Shown one piece after another: positions 26,992-35,701 of a stretch of 64,000 nt of DNA. The DNA is taken from contig NZ_SNXZ01000002.1 of assembly GCF_004362825.1 (NCBI RefSeq), positions 496,001 to 560,000 on the forward strand. The letters are read 5' to 3'. A program made the translations under genes and the position numbers. The number at the start of each line of letters is the position of its first letter. The first letter of the stretch is position 1. The notes under the pieces were generated by a model, which worked only from the letters and a program-made list of their open reading frames with translations, was not told the DNA's origin and ran no database searches. The DNA comes from Labedaea rhizosphaerae. GTDB lineage: Bacteria; Actinomycetota; Actinomycetes; Mycobacteriales; Pseudonocardiaceae.

Positions 26992-27548
26992 TGCGGCCGG
27001 TGATCGTGGTCTCCCAGCTGCGCAAGACCTACGGCACGGGCGAGACGGCCGTGCACGCGCTGCGCGGGGTCGACCTGACGGTGTGGCCGGGCGAGTACGT
27101 GGCGATCATGGGTGCGTCCGGCTCCGGCAAGTCGACGCTGCTGAACATGCTGGGCTGCCTCGACGTCCCGACCTCGGGCAAGTGCCTGCTCGACGGCTTC
27201 GGCGTCGGCCGGCTCAACGAACGCCAGCTCGCCCTGCTGCGCAACCGCAAGATCGGCTTCGTGTTCCAGTCCTTCAACCTGGTACCACGGGTGTCGGCAC
27301 TGGCCAATGTGGAGCTGCCGCTGGTCTACAGTGGACTCCGACGAGCGGCTCGACGCAGGCGTGCGCTGGCGGCGCTCGACCTGGTCGGCCTGAGCGACCG
27401 CGCACGGCACCTGCCGAACGAGCTGTCCGGCGGGCAGGGCCAGCGCGTGGCCGTGGCGCGGGCGCTGGTCACCGGACCCGCGATGCTGCTGGCCGACGAG
27501 CCGACCGGCAACCTGGACCGGGCGAGCACCGAGGACGTGCGGCCGTGA
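26991..27548 (+). CDS. MacB/LolD-type ABC transporter ATPase, C-terminally truncated
   Basis: 185 residues. Walker A GASGSGKST, Q-loop FQSFNLVP, signature LSGGQGQRVAVARAL and Walker B AMLLADEPTGNLD are intact. The sequence stops eight residues after the D-loop (RASTEDVRP). Family members run ~225-240 residues and need the H-loop (switch His), which is missing. The stop TGA overlaps a GTG that opens the permease remnant. The layout fits an internal deletion that removed the 3' end of this gene and the 5' end of the next. Activity as encoded is doubtful. Confidence 0.85.
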   Translation: MRPVIVVSQLRKTYGTGETAVHALRGVDLTVWPGEYVAIMGASGSGKSTLLNMLGCLDVPTSGKCLLDGFGVGRLNERQLALLRNRKIGFVFQSFNLVPRVSALANVELPLVYSGLRRAARRRRALAALDLVGLSDRARHLPNELSGGQGQRVAVARALVTGPAMLLADEPTGNLDRASTEDVRP

Positions 27549-28642
27549 TCCTGCTGATCGCCGTGGGCAACGGCGCGTCGGCCGCGATCACGGCGAGCAT
27601 CCAGGGGCTGGGCACCAACGTCGTCACGGTCTCCCCCGTGCGCGGCGGGCAGGACGCGTCGGCGCGCCCGCTGACCACCCAGGACGCGCACGCGCTGGTC
27701 GATCCGGTCGGCGCGCCGGACGTCAAGTCCTCCTCGCCCGTGGTCAACACCTCGGCGACCGCGACCTACGGACAGACGTCGTACGACGTCGGCAGCGTGG
27801 CGGGCACCGAGCCGGCGTACTTCGCGACCACCAACCGCGAGGCCGCCGACGGGCAGCTGTTCACCAGCGAGGACGTGACGACCGCACGCAAGGTCGTCGT
27901 GCTCGGCGCGACCACCGCCCAGTCGCTGTTCGGGACGCAGGAACCGGTCGGCAAGAACGTGTTGCTGAACGGCATCCAGTTCACCGTCGTCGGTGTGTTG
28001 CAGGAGAAGGGCAGCACCGGCCTGCAGAACTCCGACGACGTCGCGATCGCCCCGATCTCCGCGGTGCAGAACTCCCTGTCGGGCTACGGCAGCCTCAGCC
28101 AGATCGTCGTGCAGGCGTCGAGCGCGGACTCGATCTCACTGGCGCAGGCCGAGATCACCGCGATCCTCGACGCCCGGCACGGCATCCGGGCGGGCGCCAC
28201 GGCGGACTTCCAGATCCAGAACTCCGCGCAGCTGCTGGAAACCCGGACCTCGGCGACGGAGATGTTCACCGTCCTGCTGGCCGCCGTGGCCGCGATCTCG
28301 TTGCTGGTCGGCGGGATCGGGGTCACCAACATCATGCTGGTCACGGTCACCGAGCGGATCCGGGAGATCGGCATCCGCAAGGCGATCGGCGCGCCGCGCT
28401 CGGCGATCCTCGGCCAGTTCCTCGCCGAGGCGACCATGCTGAGCCTCTTCGGCGGCCTGCTCGGCGTCGCGATCGGCTTGATCGGCAGCCGGTTCACCAT
28501 CTCGGGCATCAAGCCCGTCGTGGTGCCCTCGTCGATCCTGCTGGCGTTCGCCGTCTCCGCCCTCATCGGGCTCTTCTTCGGGAGCTTCCCGGCCAACCGC
28601 GCCGCCAAGCTGCGGCCCATCGACGCCCTCAGGCACGAGTAG
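27545..28642 (+). CDS. MacB-type ABC permease, lacking its N-terminal membrane helix
   Basis: 365 residues can be read from a GTG at 27545. Translation begins in the middle of the usual first helix (VILLIAVGNGAS, normally preceded by ~35-40 residues including SALTMLGI-type sequence). The large MacB_PCD extracytoplasmic domain (ITASIQGLGTNVVTVSP onward) and three C-terminal helices follow (ISLLVGGIGVTNIMLV, then ILLAFAVSALIGLFFGSF). The truncated start may make it non-functional, or the break may be an assembly artefact. It forms an operon with the adaptor and with the downstream DUF5666 protein (10-bp gap). Confidence 0.8.
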   Translation: MILLIAVGNGASAAITASIQGLGTNVVTVSPVRGGQDASARPLTTQDAHALVDPVGAPDVKSSSPVVNTSATATYGQTSYDVGSVAGTEPAYFATTNREAADGQLFTSEDVTTARKVVVLGATTAQSLFGTQEPVGKNVLLNGIQFTVVGVLQEKGSTGLQNSDDVAIAPISAVQNSLSGYGSLSQIVVQASSADSISLAQAEITAILDARHGIRAGATADFQIQNSAQLLETRTSATEMFTVLLAAVAAISLLVGGIGVTNIMLVTVTERIREIGIRKAIGAPRSAILGQFLAEATMLSLFGGLLGVAIGLIGSRFTISGIKPVVVPSSILLAFAVSALIGLFFGSFPANRAAKLRPIDALRHE

Positions 28643-28652
28643 GAGCCCATTC

Positions 28653-29174
28653 GTGAACATCGAGCCGTCGACCGAGCCGACCGCCGAGCAGATCGTGGCC
28701 ACCCCCGCGGTCGAGGGCGACCTGAACACCGACATGCGCCGCGCGGCCCGCCCCGTGTCGAAGCCGACGATGGTGCTCGCCGGCATGACCGCCGCGGTCG
28801 TGGTGTTCGCCGCTGGCGCCTGGACCCATGCGGCGCTCGGGTCCACGTCGAACTCCGGCCCAGCCCGTGGCCAGAACTTCCCCCAGGGCTACGGCCGCGG
28901 CAATGCCGGCACGACTGGCACGACCGGCGCGACAGGCACCACCGGTCGGGCCACCACCGGCACGATCGAGAGCATCGACGGCACCAAGCTCACCCTGCGC
29001 ACCGCCCAGGGCGGCGAGGTCACGGTGTCCACAACGGACTCCACGACGGTTTCGGTGAGCCAGAAGGGCGAACTGAGCGATCTCAAGCCGGGCGCGAAGG
29101 TCGTCGTTCAGGTGCAGCAGGGCGACGACGGCGCGCTGACCACGTCCTCGATCACTCAGCAGACCGCCCGCTGA
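28653..29174 (+). CDS. Membrane-anchored DUF5666-like protein
   Basis: 173 residues. A cytoplasmic N-terminus is followed by one membrane helix (TMVLAGMTAAVVVFAAGAW, ~39-57), a flexible G/T/N-rich linker with GTTGTTGATGTTG repeats and an OB-like beta domain (TIESIDGTKLTLRTAQGGEV, then LSDLKPGAKVVVQVQ). Small beta domains of this type often accompany MacB-type operons in actinobacteria. Its role is unknown. Its last 23 bp overlap the convergent YoaK gene. Confidence 0.75.
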   Translation: MNIEPSTEPTAEQIVATPAVEGDLNTDMRRAARPVSKPTMVLAGMTAAVVVFAAGAWTHAALGSTSNSGPARGQNFPQGYGRGNAGTTGTTGATGTTGRATTGTIESIDGTKLTLRTAQGGEVTVSTTDSTTVSVSQKGELSDLKPGAKVVVQVQQGDDGALTTSSITQQTAR

Positions 29175-29835
29175 GACCGAACGCGGCCGCCACCGCGGCG
29201 ACGAGCACCGCCGCGATCGCGATCACCGCGGTCGACGACCACCGCAGGATCACCGCGCCCGCGCCGGCACCGACGAGCATGGCCGCGATGGAGCCGAGCC
29301 GGCGGTGCGGCTTGGCTCCCGGCCCGCCCGCGAGCGCGCTGTCCGCGGCGAGACCGGTCATGGTCAAGGTCAACACGGTCGTGGTCAGATCCGGCGCGCC
29401 CAGGTGCCGAACGGTGCTGTTCTGCACGCCAAGCGCGATGGCCAGCACCGCGATGGTGGCGTAGTTCCCGTGCCCGGTCATCGCCAACACGCCGACCCCG
29501 ACGAGCACGGCGACCACCGCGACGATGACGGCCTCGACGGCGAACGCGATCATCAGCCACCGCGCGGTCCGGCTCCCCGCGAGCCCGTGCGCGACCCGTC
29601 CCCCGGCGAACGCGCCGACCACGAACCCGGCGATCGCGATGATGGCGGCCACCGCGGACAACCCGGCGCCGGGGTCGATGCTGAAGCCGAGGAAGACGAC
29701 GTTGCCGGTCATGTTGGCCACGAACACGTGCCCGAGCCGCAGATAACTGACGGCATCGACGAGACCGGTGACCGCGGTCAGGACGAGCATCGCGGTCACG
29801 GTCTGCCTGGCGCCCAGCGGTGAGGTGACAGCCAC
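29152..29835 (-). CDS. YoaK/DUF1275 family membrane protein
   Basis: 227 residues, GTG start, six or seven membrane helices. The YoaK signature is visible: TGLVDAVSYLRLGHVFVANMTGN near residues 23-45 (in parts) and ALGVQNSTVRHLGAPDLTTT in the middle. The family is widespread and uncharacterised; a small-molecule or ion transport role has been suggested. It is convergent with the MacB operon. Confidence 0.85.
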   Translation of the reverse strand: MAVTSPLGARQTVTAMLVLTAVTGLVDAVSYLRLGHVFVANMTGNVVFLGFSIDPGAGLSAVAAIIAIAGFVVGAFAGGRVAHGLAGSRTARWLMIAFAVEAVIVAVVAVLVGVGVLAMTGHGNYATIAVLAIALGVQNSTVRHLGAPDLTTTVLTLTMTGLAADSALAGGPGAKPHRRLGSIAAMLVGAGAGAVILRWSSTAVIAIAAVLVAAVAAAFGLSGRSAE

Positions 29836-30007
29836 CGCCGAACCCTACGACTACGTGTCCAGCAAGGCGAAAAAGTCCTCGACCACCCGCTCGTCGTCGC
29901 GGTGTGCGGGTGGCGATGTGGCCGGATGAGCAGGCTGCGCGGTAAGGGACCGCGTCGCCCGATTCGGCGCGCTGGGCTCGCGGTGCCTTCGTCAGCCCGG
30001 ACGGCGG

Positions 30008-30289
30008 CTAACGATAGCCCTGGCAGTTGGCGGCTACTTCGGCATCCCAGGTCCCGTTGGCCAGCTGGTTGTCATACACCAGAACCCACGGGCCACAACC
30101 GAAGTAGTCACCGTTCAACTCTCTGACAGCGGCCGACTGGGCGGCCGACGACGTGGCTCCGTAACCTTCGGCGTAAGCGACAAAGGTGTACTGCGTGTGC
30201 GGCGACGCCGCCGCCGGGGCCGCGAGCCCGATGGCGACCGGAACAGCGGCCAAAGAAGCGACAAATACGGAAAACCGTAACCTGATCAT
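30008..30289 (-). CDS. Small secreted protein (DUF4189-like)
   Basis: 93 residues: a signal peptide (MIRLRFSVFVASLAAVPVAI, cleavage near AAAS) and a ~65-residue mature part with WAVAYAxxxGATSSAAQ-like spacing (FVAYAEGYGATSSAAQSAAV), as in DUF4189 proteins. One Cys pair (FGCGPW and ANCQGY) probably forms a disulfide. The start at 30289 is chosen because the signal peptide begins there. The function is unknown. Confidence 0.6.
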   Translation of the reverse strand: MIRLRFSVFVASLAAVPVAIGLAAPAAASPHTQYTFVAYAEGYGATSSAAQSAAVRELNGDYFGCGPWVLVYDNQLANGTWDAEVAANCQGYR

Positions 30290-30478
30290 GAGCACCCATT
30301 CATCACTGGTCACGAAAATGCCGACCTGACCACGATGACAGGTCGAACTGCCGGGCCGGTAGACCGCCAGCCACAACACTGCCCGTCTGAACAATGCCGT
30401 CTTCACCACGTGCGGACGCTATTCAGGTGACTGCTGCATTCGGGTGCATGCTGCGGAAAGCGCCAGGCCGAGCTCACC

Positions 30479-30610
30479 TCACGGCCACCGGTCGACCAGT
30501 TCGATGAGGTTGCTGCCCTCGGGGTCAGCGATGTAGGCGAACTGCGACTCGCCACGCGAGTCCACGGCGGGCAGGGTGATGAGGGTCAGCTCCCGCCGAA
30601 ACTGCCTGCA
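30479..30610 (-). pseudogene. VOC/glyoxalase-family C-terminal fragment
   Basis: The minus-strand frame ends in FAYIADPEGSNLIELVDRWP, a typical last beta-strand with metal-binding Glu of vicinal-oxygen-chelate proteins. About 40 residues upstream the similarity stops and no start or paired half-domain exists (family size is ~120-130 residues). It is read as the 3' remnant of a deleted gene. Confidence 0.5.
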
Positions 30611-30776
30611 GGGCATCTGTTGCGCAGCAAGGTCACACCGGCTTGTCGCTGTGCACATCTCATGGGCGCCCTTCCCGCCGGCGACCAGGGTGCGGGCAGG
30701 AACGTGGCAGGTTTGTTGCAGAGGCGTGGAGCAGGGTGATGGTCCCGAACACGACTCGACCATCAGGGAAGGGACC

Positions 30777-31187
30777 ATGACCACCTTGCGCAAACTGCTC
30801 CTGGCGCTGACCGCAGCCACCGTCACCCTCGGGGCGCCCGTGCTGGCGGCCGGGCCGGCGCTGGCCGACACGTGCAACTCGTTGGGGCACCCGCACTACT
30901 ACAACTCGTCGGTCGGCGAGTACGTCAATGACACCTCTGTGACGATCTACAACTGCGGGGACACCGAGACCAACCAGGACTACATCAAGGTCCGCAACAG
31001 CCACGGCAGCGGGATCTCCGGCTGGGCGGGCACCCTGTACCGGAACCTGCCGCCCTACACGTACTGGATGACCATCCCGCGCGTGTACAACGGCGACTGG
31101 AACTCCAAGGTCAGCTGGTATTCGCTGCAGGCCCGGATTCACTACACCTACGCCGGTCACTACTACACCTTCACCGGCAACAACTAG
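30777..31187 (+). CDS. Small secreted protein of unknown family
   Basis: 136 residues with AAGGGA before the ATG. A clear signal peptide (KLLLALTAATVTLGAPVLAA, cleavage near ALAD) precedes a ~107-residue mature part rich in Tyr, Asn and Trp (YYNSSVGEYVNDTS, ARIHYTYAGHYYTF) with two Cys that could form one disulfide. The composition suggests a beta-sandwich exported domain. No family was recognised. The gene ends 17 bp inside the convergent regulator gene. Confidence 0.7.
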   Translation: MTTLRKLLLALTAATVTLGAPVLAAGPALADTCNSLGHPHYYNSSVGEYVNDTSVTIYNCGDTETNQDYIKVRNSHGSGISGWAGTLYRNLPPYTYWMTIPRVYNGDWNSKVSWYSLQARIHYTYAGHYYTFTGNN

Positions 31188-34100
31188 CCCCGTCGAGCAT
31201 CGTCAGGGCCCTCCGGCAGGCGGGGCCGCCCAGTTCCCCGTAGAGGTCGGTGGCCTCCTGCCCCGCGGCGTCGGCAGCGGGCATGTCGCCGAGGCGGTGC
31301 CGCACGCGCGCCAGCACGGTGAGGGCGCGTGCGCGGCCTGCCGGGTGCCCGGCGCGGTGGAACCACCGCAGTGCACAGTCCCCAATGGACTGTGCTTCGG
31401 TCAGCTCGCCGCGGCGCAGGTGCACGCCGGCCCGCACCGCCTGCGCCTGCCCGGCGATCACCTGCATGCCGGTGTCGCGGGCGATGGCGTACGCGTGCGT
31501 GGCGACATCGTGCGCCCGGGTGTCCTCGCCGCGGGCGTAGTGGCTGCGGGCGAGGCCGATCAGGGCTTCGCCGATGTCGTAGCAGGTCCCGTCGGTGATG
31601 ACGGCGTCGAGCCCGGCGCGGTAGTGCGCGGCGGCAGCGGGCGACCCGTCGATCAGCAACAGCATGCCGATGACGTTGAGGCGCAGCGCGTCGTCAACCG
31701 CTACGCCGTCGTCGCGGAGGGCCTGCACGGCGCTCATGGTCGAGGCGGCCCCCGCCTTGTCGCCGGTGCTCGCCTGGGTTCTCGCCAGATACAGCAACAG
31801 CGCGCCCTCGGCGAGGTGCTGGTGATCGGCGCGGCTGATCCGGATCGCTTCGCGCAGGCACCGCTCCGACTCGGCGTAGCGGCCCAGCAGCCACAGCACG
31901 TCGCCGAGGTTGCCGAGGGCCAGCGGCCTGGCGATGTGGCCGCCCAGCGGCGAGTCGTCGGACAGCAACGTGCGGTAGCAGCGCTCGGACTCGGTCAGTT
32001 CGCCCGAGTCCTTCAGCGCGGTGCCGAGGTTGTTGAGCGCCGACGCCGCTGCCTTGGCCTGCCCGGCCAGCAGGTTGACCTCGATCGACCGGCGGTAGAA
32101 GTCCAGGCCGGCGGCCAGTTCACCGTCGTCGGTGTGCACGAGGCCCTGCTGGTTCAGCGAGATCGCCATGGCGTGCGGCCAGTCGAGCCGCTCGGCGAGC
32201 CGTTGCGCGGTCCGGCTGTGGTTCTTGGCCCGGTCGCGGCCGCCGGCCCGCCAGTGACCGCCGGCCAACATGAGGTGCGCGACGCACTGGCCGACAAGAT
32301 CGTCCGTCCGGTCCGCGGCGGCCAGCGCCGCGGCGCCGAACGCCACCTGCTCCGTCCGGGTGCCCCTGGTGCTGAAGTAGCCGCGCAGCGCGTTGGTGAT
32401 CAGCCACGCCACGGCCGGGGTGTCCCCGTCGGCCGCCGCCCGGACGATCATCAGCAGCGTCGGGCATTCCGCGTTCAGCCAGTCCAGCGCCTCGGCCGTG
32501 TCCCGGAACGGCTGCACCTGGTATGCGGGCAGGCCGGCGTGCCCGGGCGGCGTGAGCAGGCCCGCACCGTATGGGATGACTGCTGCCGCGGCTGTGGTCT
32601 TGGCCAGGTACCAGCCGATCAGCTGTCGCTGCGCCGCGTCCCGGACCGGCTCGGCGTCCTCGGCCGCCGCACAGGACAACGCGTGGAACCGCACCAGGTC
32701 GTGCATGCGGAAGCGGCCGTCGTCGCGGCGCTCCAGCAGGTGGGCTGCCACCAGACGCCGGACGCTCGCGCGCGACGCGGCCGGCGTCAGGCCGGTGACG
32801 ACGGCGATGGCGGACACGTCGAAGTCGGCGCCGGGCATCATGCCCGCGCGCCGGTAGACCAGCCGGTCCACCCGGTTGAGCGCGTCGTAGGACACCGCGA
32901 ACGTGGCATGCACGGCGGCGCCGTCGTCACCGGGCAACCGCAACGCGGGCAACGGGTTCCCGCGCAATTCGGCCACGGCGTCGGCAAGGGTGAGGCCCTG
33001 GGCGGCGACGTTGGTGGCCGCGATCCGCAGTGCCAGCGGCAAGCGGTCGCACACGGCCACCAGCTCGGCCGCCGCCCCGGGCTCGGCCGCGACCCGGTCG
33101 GCCCCGAGCAGCCGCGCGAGCAGGTCCCGGCCCTCCCCGTCACCCAGCACGTCGAGGCGCACCAGCACGGCGTCGTTGAGCCCGGCGAGACCGGCCAGCT
33201 CGGCCCTGCTGGTCACCAGCACCACGCACCCGGACGAGCCCGGCAGCAGCGGCCGCACCTGCTGTGCGCTGCGCGCGTTGTCCAGCACCATGAGCAGCCG
33301 CCTGGCCGCCAGCAACGACCTGAGCAGGACCGACCGCTCGTCCCCGTCGAGTGGGACGTCTCGGTCGGCGACGCCGAGGGCGCGTAGGAAACCAGCCGCG
33401 GCATCGGCCGGGTCGACCGGTGCGAGCTCACCGTGACCGCGCAGGTCCACGTACAGCTGGCCGTCGGGGAACTGGTCCCGTACCCGCTGCGCCCAGTGCA
33501 CGGCCAGCGCGGTTTTGCCGACCCCGCCGACGCCCCCCACGACGCAGATCGCCGGTCCTGCCCACGCCCGTCGCTCCAGGAGCTTGTCCAGCACGGCCAG
33601 CTGCGCCAGCCGTCCGGTGAAGGACGGGAGGTCCGCGGGCAGGTGAGCGGGCTCGGTCCTCAGCGGCCGCGCCCGGCCGAGCGGGTCGAGCGCGGGGTCG
33701 GCGCGCAGTACCTGTTCGTGCAGTGCGCGCAACGGTGGACTCGGCTCGGTGCCCAGCTCGTCGACGAGGGTGCGCCGCGCGTCGTCGTAGGCGGACAGGG
33801 CGTCCGCGACCCGGCCGCACCGGTACAGGGCGAGGATCAGGTGGGCCCGCAGGTTCTCCTGCAGCGGCCGTTGCGCGACCAGCCCGGTGAGCTCGGCCAG
33901 CACGTCGCGGTGCCTGCCTGAGCGCAGGTCGCACTCGATCCGCTGCTCGAGCAGATCCCAGCGACGCTCGGCGAGCACTGAGCGCTGAGCGGCGAGGAAC
34001 ATCCCCGGCAAACCGTCCAGCGGTTCGCCCTGCCACCACCGCAGCGCGTCGGCGAAGCCGTCCGCGGCCGCGGACCAGTTCCCGGCCTCGCGAGCTTCTC

Positions 34101-34434
34101 TGGCAGCGGACGCGGCGCGCTCGACGGCCCACACGTCCAGCGCGCCTGCCCCGGGGTCGAGCAGGTAACCATCCGAGGTCCGGTGCAGGCCTACCGAGTC
34201 GCCGAGCACCTTGCGCAGGCGGTGGACGTAGGAATGCACGACGGCCTGACCGGTGCGCGGCGGCGTGTCGTCCCAGACCGCGTCGAGCACACGCTCGGTC
34301 GGCACCGGGCGGTTCGCGTGCAGGGCCAGGACCGCGAAGACAGCGCGCTGCCGCGAAGGACCGAGGTCGACCGCCTCACCGTGGCGCTCGACCCGCACCG
34401 GTCCGAGCAGCCGCACCACCACCGGCAACCGCAT
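31171..34434 (-). CDS. AfsR/SARP-family regulator (winged HTH, BTAD, NB-ARC, TPR)
   Basis: 1087 residues. An OmpR-like DNA-binding domain (~1-90: VVRLLGPVRVERHGEAVDLG, then VVHSYVHRLRKVLGDS) is followed by a bacterial transcriptional activation domain (~95-240). The NB-ARC ATPase has Walker A GGVGGVGKTALAV and Walker B LLMVLDNARSAQQV, and the C-terminal half consists of TPRs. AfsR-type proteins activate antibiotic or morphogenetic genes and are often tuned by phosphorylation or ligand binding. The start is ATG at 34434, where homology begins; a further ATG at 34473 is possible. No biosynthetic cluster is adjacent. Confidence 0.88.
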   Translation of the reverse strand: MRLPVVVRLLGPVRVERHGEAVDLGPSRQRAVFAVLALHANRPVPTERVLDAVWDDTPPRTGQAVVHSYVHRLRKVLGDSVGLHRTSDGYLLDPGAGALDVWAVERAASAAREAREAGNWSAAADGFADALRWWQGEPLDGLPGMFLAAQRSVLAERRWDLLEQRIECDLRSGRHRDVLAELTGLVAQRPLQENLRAHLILALYRCGRVADALSAYDDARRTLVDELGTEPSPPLRALHEQVLRADPALDPLGRARPLRTEPAHLPADLPSFTGRLAQLAVLDKLLERRAWAGPAICVVGGVGGVGKTALAVHWAQRVRDQFPDGQLYVDLRGHGELAPVDPADAAAGFLRALGVADRDVPLDGDERSVLLRSLLAARRLLMVLDNARSAQQVRPLLPGSSGCVVLVTSRAELAGLAGLNDAVLVRLDVLGDGEGRDLLARLLGADRVAAEPGAAAELVAVCDRLPLALRIAATNVAAQGLTLADAVAELRGNPLPALRLPGDDGAAVHATFAVSYDALNRVDRLVYRRAGMMPGADFDVSAIAVVTGLTPAASRASVRRLVAAHLLERRDDGRFRMHDLVRFHALSCAAAEDAEPVRDAAQRQLIGWYLAKTTAAAAVIPYGAGLLTPPGHAGLPAYQVQPFRDTAEALDWLNAECPTLLMIVRAAADGDTPAVAWLITNALRGYFSTRGTRTEQVAFGAAALAAADRTDDLVGQCVAHLMLAGGHWRAGGRDRAKNHSRTAQRLAERLDWPHAMAISLNQQGLVHTDDGELAAGLDFYRRSIEVNLLAGQAKAAASALNNLGTALKDSGELTESERCYRTLLSDDSPLGGHIARPLALGNLGDVLWLLGRYAESERCLREAIRISRADHQHLAEGALLLYLARTQASTGDKAGAASTMSAVQALRDDGVAVDDALRLNVIGMLLLIDGSPAAAAHYRAGLDAVITDGTCYDIGEALIGLARSHYARGEDTRAHDVATHAYAIARDTGMQVIAGQAQAVRAGVHLRRGELTEAQSIGDCALRWFHRAGHPAGRARALTVLARVRHRLGDMPAADAAGQEATDLYGELGGPACRRALTMLDGASCCR

Positions 34435-34557
34435 ACCGCAGTCTGCAAGCCGCGGGCGCCGGCGCCCCGGCAACGGGCAGGGCAGTCACCCTTTCGGCTC
34501 AACCGATACATCCGGTTCTACCGAATCACCGACCTGTCCTTTCGCAAAGACATTACG

Positions 34558-34806
34558 GTGCTGGGCACATTCCTATTCTTCGGCGTCGACCACCTGCTCA
34601 CCCGCGTCCGCGACGAGGTGCCTGAGGTGGGCGCCAACCGGATCGTCGCCGACCACCCGCCATCAGACTCGCGTGCCGCTGCCCTACGCCGGACGTTGAC
34701 CGAACTGGAAGGACCGGACGTCTTCCAACTCGCAGACGCATTCCTCCCGAACCTCGCAGAACAGGAAGACCGGGTGATCGAAAGCCTACGCACTTTGCTG
34801 CGTTGA
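34558..34806 (+). pseudogene. Possible C-terminal fragment of a TetR-like regulator
   Basis: The plus frame reads FLFFGVDHLLTRVRDEVPEV and ends EDRVIESLRTLLR. This is similar in rhythm to the last helices of TetR ligand-binding domains. No HTH precedes it: the upstream sequence is antisense to the SARP gene. With only ~80 residues and no ribosome site it is probably a relic, and the family assignment is weak. Confidence 0.35.
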
Positions 34807-35011
34807 TCACCGAGAACTCAACGACGGCGAAGCGAGGCACTGACAACCACCAGACCTATATGCCGAACTTGGCCGAACCGTCGACTACCGTTCACCGTCA
34901 CCGGGTATGAGTGCGCTGGCACCGGCTAGGTGTTGCGGCGTCGCCGAAACCGCCCCACCGAAGCCGCAGGCGCGTAGGCTGTGGTACCTCGGATTTCTGC
35001 TGAGGGGGAAC

Positions 35012-35701
35012 ATGCTGGTCCTGTCGGTGGTCAACATGCTGGAGGAGGCTGCCTCCTCAGATAATGTGGAATACCTCGGCGGCAATATCAGCGATCTGGA
35101 CAATTTGTTCGATCCTGCGAATCTCGCGTGCCTGAACGAGTTCGCGGACGCGCTGTGCTTCCTTGCCTTCCACCCCACTGCTGACCGTGCTCTCGCGGAC
35201 TACGTGCGCTCCGGCACGCTTCCCGACGACAGTGGTCCCAGAACCTTGGTCATGTTCACCTTGGACCAGCCCGTTCCCGGCGCGGTGCGGGTCGGATCCG
35301 ACTCGATGCGGGTGTGGGCCGAGATCACCGCCGGCGTTCACCCAGCCTATGAGGCAGTACGCGCGTTGTACGCCGGTCAGCCCGCCCCTCCGCTTCCTGG
35401 CCTTGTGCTGTTCGACGACCTCGCGCACGGGGAGCGGACCATTTACCTCCCGCTTGCCTCCTTGACGTCCGAACAAGACGTCAGGGCGCACTTGCGGCAG
35501 GTGTTCTCGCTCGTCGACCATGTCGTCGCGGGAGCAAAACCCGGCCGTTTCCTCGACGACCTGGGTTATGCGCTGCGCAAGCACGGCTTGGCCTTCCACC
35601 GAACCGGGCGCACGCCGGTTCGGGAATGGTTGCTCCGCGTTGTCCAGCTCGCGCGGAAGCACCGTGGTGATGTCGTCAGCGTGATCGGACTCCTCAAATG
35701 A
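35012..35701 (+). CDS. Unknown protein A of a two-gene module
   Basis: 229 residues from the ATG at 35012, which follows TGAGGGGGAA. The codon pattern supports a real gene. The protein is globular with no signal peptide or membrane helix. It contains an alternating beta-strand region (TLVMFTLDQPVPGAVRVGSD, then GLVLFDDLAHGERTIYLPL) and a basic helical C-terminus (GYALRKHGLAF, LLRVVQLARKHRG). No known domain or catalytic motif was recognised. Its stop overlaps the start of the next gene (ATGA), so the two proteins are likely made in fixed ratio and may form a complex. Confidence 0.7.
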   Translation: MLVLSVVNMLEEAASSDNVEYLGGNISDLDNLFDPANLACLNEFADALCFLAFHPTADRALADYVRSGTLPDDSGPRTLVMFTLDQPVPGAVRVGSDSMRVWAEITAGVHPAYEAVRALYAGQPAPPLPGLVLFDDLAHGERTIYLPLASLTSEQDVRAHLRQVFSLVDHVVAGAKPGRFLDDLGYALRKHGLAFHRTGRTPVREWLLRVVQLARKHRGDVVSVIGLLK

